This document shows, piece after piece, positions 5,642 through 6,145 of a stretch of DNA of 6,145 nt (the stretch's first letter is position 1; each line of letters opens with the position of its first letter). A model generated the notes under the pieces. It did not search any database and was not told the DNA's origin. It worked only from the letters and a program-made list of their open reading frames with translations. Made by a program: the position numbers and the translations under genes. This DNA comes from CAYOEZ01 sp964402955 (GTDB taxonomy: Bacteria > Chloroflexota > DTOL01 > DAOUCN01). Location of the stretch: positions 1-6,145 of the forward strand of contig CAYOEZ010000260.1 in NCBI GenBank assembly GCA_964402955.1, written 5' to 3'.

Positions 5642-6025
5642 ATGACGCTACAAGAAGAAGTCGTCTCCTTGCGAGACGAAGTGGCCCATCTGCAATCTGT
5701 GAATCTGGAACTGCGCGGTCAACTGACCGCGGCCGAGGCGCGCATTGCCGAGTTGGAGCAACAACAGAAGCCACCGTCTGCCAAGTCCCCGCCATCGTTC
5801 GTGAAGGCCAAGCGCCCCAAGCGAGACACACCAGACGGCAAGCGGCAGAAGCGAGACAAGACGCACAACACGTCTCGTCGTCGTGAGAGGCCGCCCCGTT
5901 TTGATCGGCATGCCTTGGATCAGTGCCCCGTGTGTGCGTATCACCTGACGGGTGAGAGTCTGGACTACAGTCGCCAGGTGATTGAGCTCCCGCCACCGGC
6001 GCCTGTTGACGTCACCGAACACCAA
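5642..6025 (+). pseudogene. tnpC: IS66-family transposase TnpC, N-terminal 128 codons, interrupted
   Basis: The protein starts with an amphipathic leucine-rich coiled coil (residues 1-40, with EEVVSLRDEV and ARIAELEQQQ). A Lys/Arg-rich linker with PPSAKSPPSF follows, equivalent to the IS66 SSKPPSSD region. The zinc-finger part comes next, with C95PVC98, YSRQVIELPPPAPVDVTEH as the family signature, and then a break. In intact TnpC the second CxxC and the DDE catalytic domain follow. Here codon 128 (CAA) is followed by DNA whose reverse strand encodes the end of an IS5-like transposase. The frame happens to remain open to the window end, but after 128 the residues are meaningless antisense. It is therefore a disrupted, inactive transposase. 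No Shine-Dalgarno precedes the ATG. Family assignment is firm even though the catalytic domain is not visible. Confidence 0.85.
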
Positions 6026-6145
6026 GAGCCTTTCCGAATAATCCTGAGGCACGAAAGGCGATCAAGGCACAGGCGAAATGCAGAAAAGCAATGTAGTTCT
6101 CAGGCTTCTTCTCCCAGCGAACAAGGATGCGGCGAAAGCGGTTCA
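6012..6145 (-). CDS. IS5-family transposase, C-terminal end, partial at 5' side
   Basis: The last 43 codons of a DDE transposase are present. The frame reads NRFRRILVRWEKKPENYIAF, then LHFACALIAFRASGLFG, the conserved tail of IS5-family (DDE_Tnp_1-type) transposases. That tail closes the RNase H-like domain, with the typical RW-KK-NY pattern after the catalytic Glu helix. The catalytic triad lies right of the window. After LFGK the frame runs through the inferred end of the element and stops at TGA 6012-6014, inside IS66 DNA. The final residues (ALGVR) are thus partly encoded by the target. Transcription is opposite to tnpC and points toward the decayed lipoate ligase operon, so read-through could drive those genes. 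Whether the element is active cannot be told. Confidence 0.8.
   Translation of the reverse strand, partial: NRFRRILVRWEKKPENYIAFLHFACALIAFRASGLFGKALGVR
6026..6145 (-). mobile_element. IS5-like insertion sequence, one end, inserted in the IS66 tnpC gene
   Basis: The inferred terminal sequence, starting at 6026, reads GAGCCTTTCCGAATAATCC; many IS5-family ends begin GAG-C. The left neighbour is the intact IS66 codon series ending in CACCAA (6020-6025), so the last bases CAA or CCAA may be part of the target duplication. The other end and second copy of the duplication lie outside the window, so the boundary may be off by a few bases. Confidence 0.65.

Larger units (their letters stand above)
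5598..6025 (+). mobile_element. IS66-family insertion sequence, left part only
   Basis: This element is defined by its tnpC-like gene and by the sudden end of lipoate ligase homology. The left edge is placed near 5598 (GTAGCTGTTCACC follows), but I cannot confirm the terminal repeat because the other end is outside the window or displaced by the IS5-like insertion. Only about 44 bp separate the inferred edge from the tnpC ATG, leaving no room for tnpA and tnpB. It would therefore belong to the single-gene IS66 subgroup. It is interrupted after ~6025. Confidence 0.65.

Noticed and set aside
5645..5996. 5' extension of the lipoate ligase frame to an ATG at 5996
   Set aside because: This stretch is the antisense of tnpC and has no ligase-like residues; the openness is a by-product of GC-rich coding on the other strand.
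1..6145. CRISPR array, tRNA, rRNA, toxin-antitoxin or phage defence genes
   Set aside because: I saw no regularly spaced direct repeats, no tRNA or rRNA signature, and no defence-type domains; the coding content is explained by the respiratory operon, the decayed ligase operon and the insertion sequences.

Overview
The window comes from a GC-rich bacterial genome, most likely a Chloroflexota (Anaerolineae-like) organism. The grounds are a lipoprotein with a long Thr/Pro/Ala-rich linker, an FdnG/FdnH-type formate dehydrogenase carried on an NrfD-type membrane subunit, and single-ORF IS66-like and IS5-like elements. This placement is inferred from style and gene content; no marker gene is present.

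Positions 1-3357 (+ strand) hold the 3' part of a respiratory formate dehydrogenase operon. In order they are the C-terminal end of the molybdenum/tungsten catalytic subunit, a complete four-cluster [4Fe-4S] electron-transfer subunit with a C-terminal membrane anchor, an NrfD/HybB-type ten-helix membrane subunit, and the accessory protein FdhE. The three structural genes are tightly packed (6-bp gap, then a GTGA overlap) with strong Shine-Dalgarno sequences. A perfect 11-bp hairpin followed by a short T run separates them from fdhE. The expected electron path is formate to the Mo/W-bis-MGD active site, through the Fe-S chain, to quinone at the NrfD subunit. FdhE would act in maturation of the enzyme.

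Positions 3358-3793 contain no gene I can support. They do contain an imperfect 15-bp palindrome, nested inside a widely spaced inverted repeat.

Positions 3794-5597 (- strand) hold a convergent operon read right to left: a 5'-truncated lipoate-protein ligase, a 47-aa ORF that looks like the C-terminal end of an ArsR-family regulator, and a lipoprotein serine hydrolase of the beta-lactamase/DD-peptidase fold. The last two genes overlap by ATGA.

From about 5598 to the end is a nest of insertion sequences. The start of an IS66-family element (tnpC, + strand) abuts the point where lipoate ligase homology stops. After about 128 codons that tnpC is itself interrupted by an IS5-like element, of which only the 3' end of the transposase (- strand) lies in the window.

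The formate dehydrogenase half is intact and reads as ordinary core respiration, whereas the right half shows gene decay and repeated transposition. I see no convincing new multi-gene system. The points most worth checking are the ArsR-like fragment, the hairpin ahead of fdhE, the NrfD anchor and the nested insertions.
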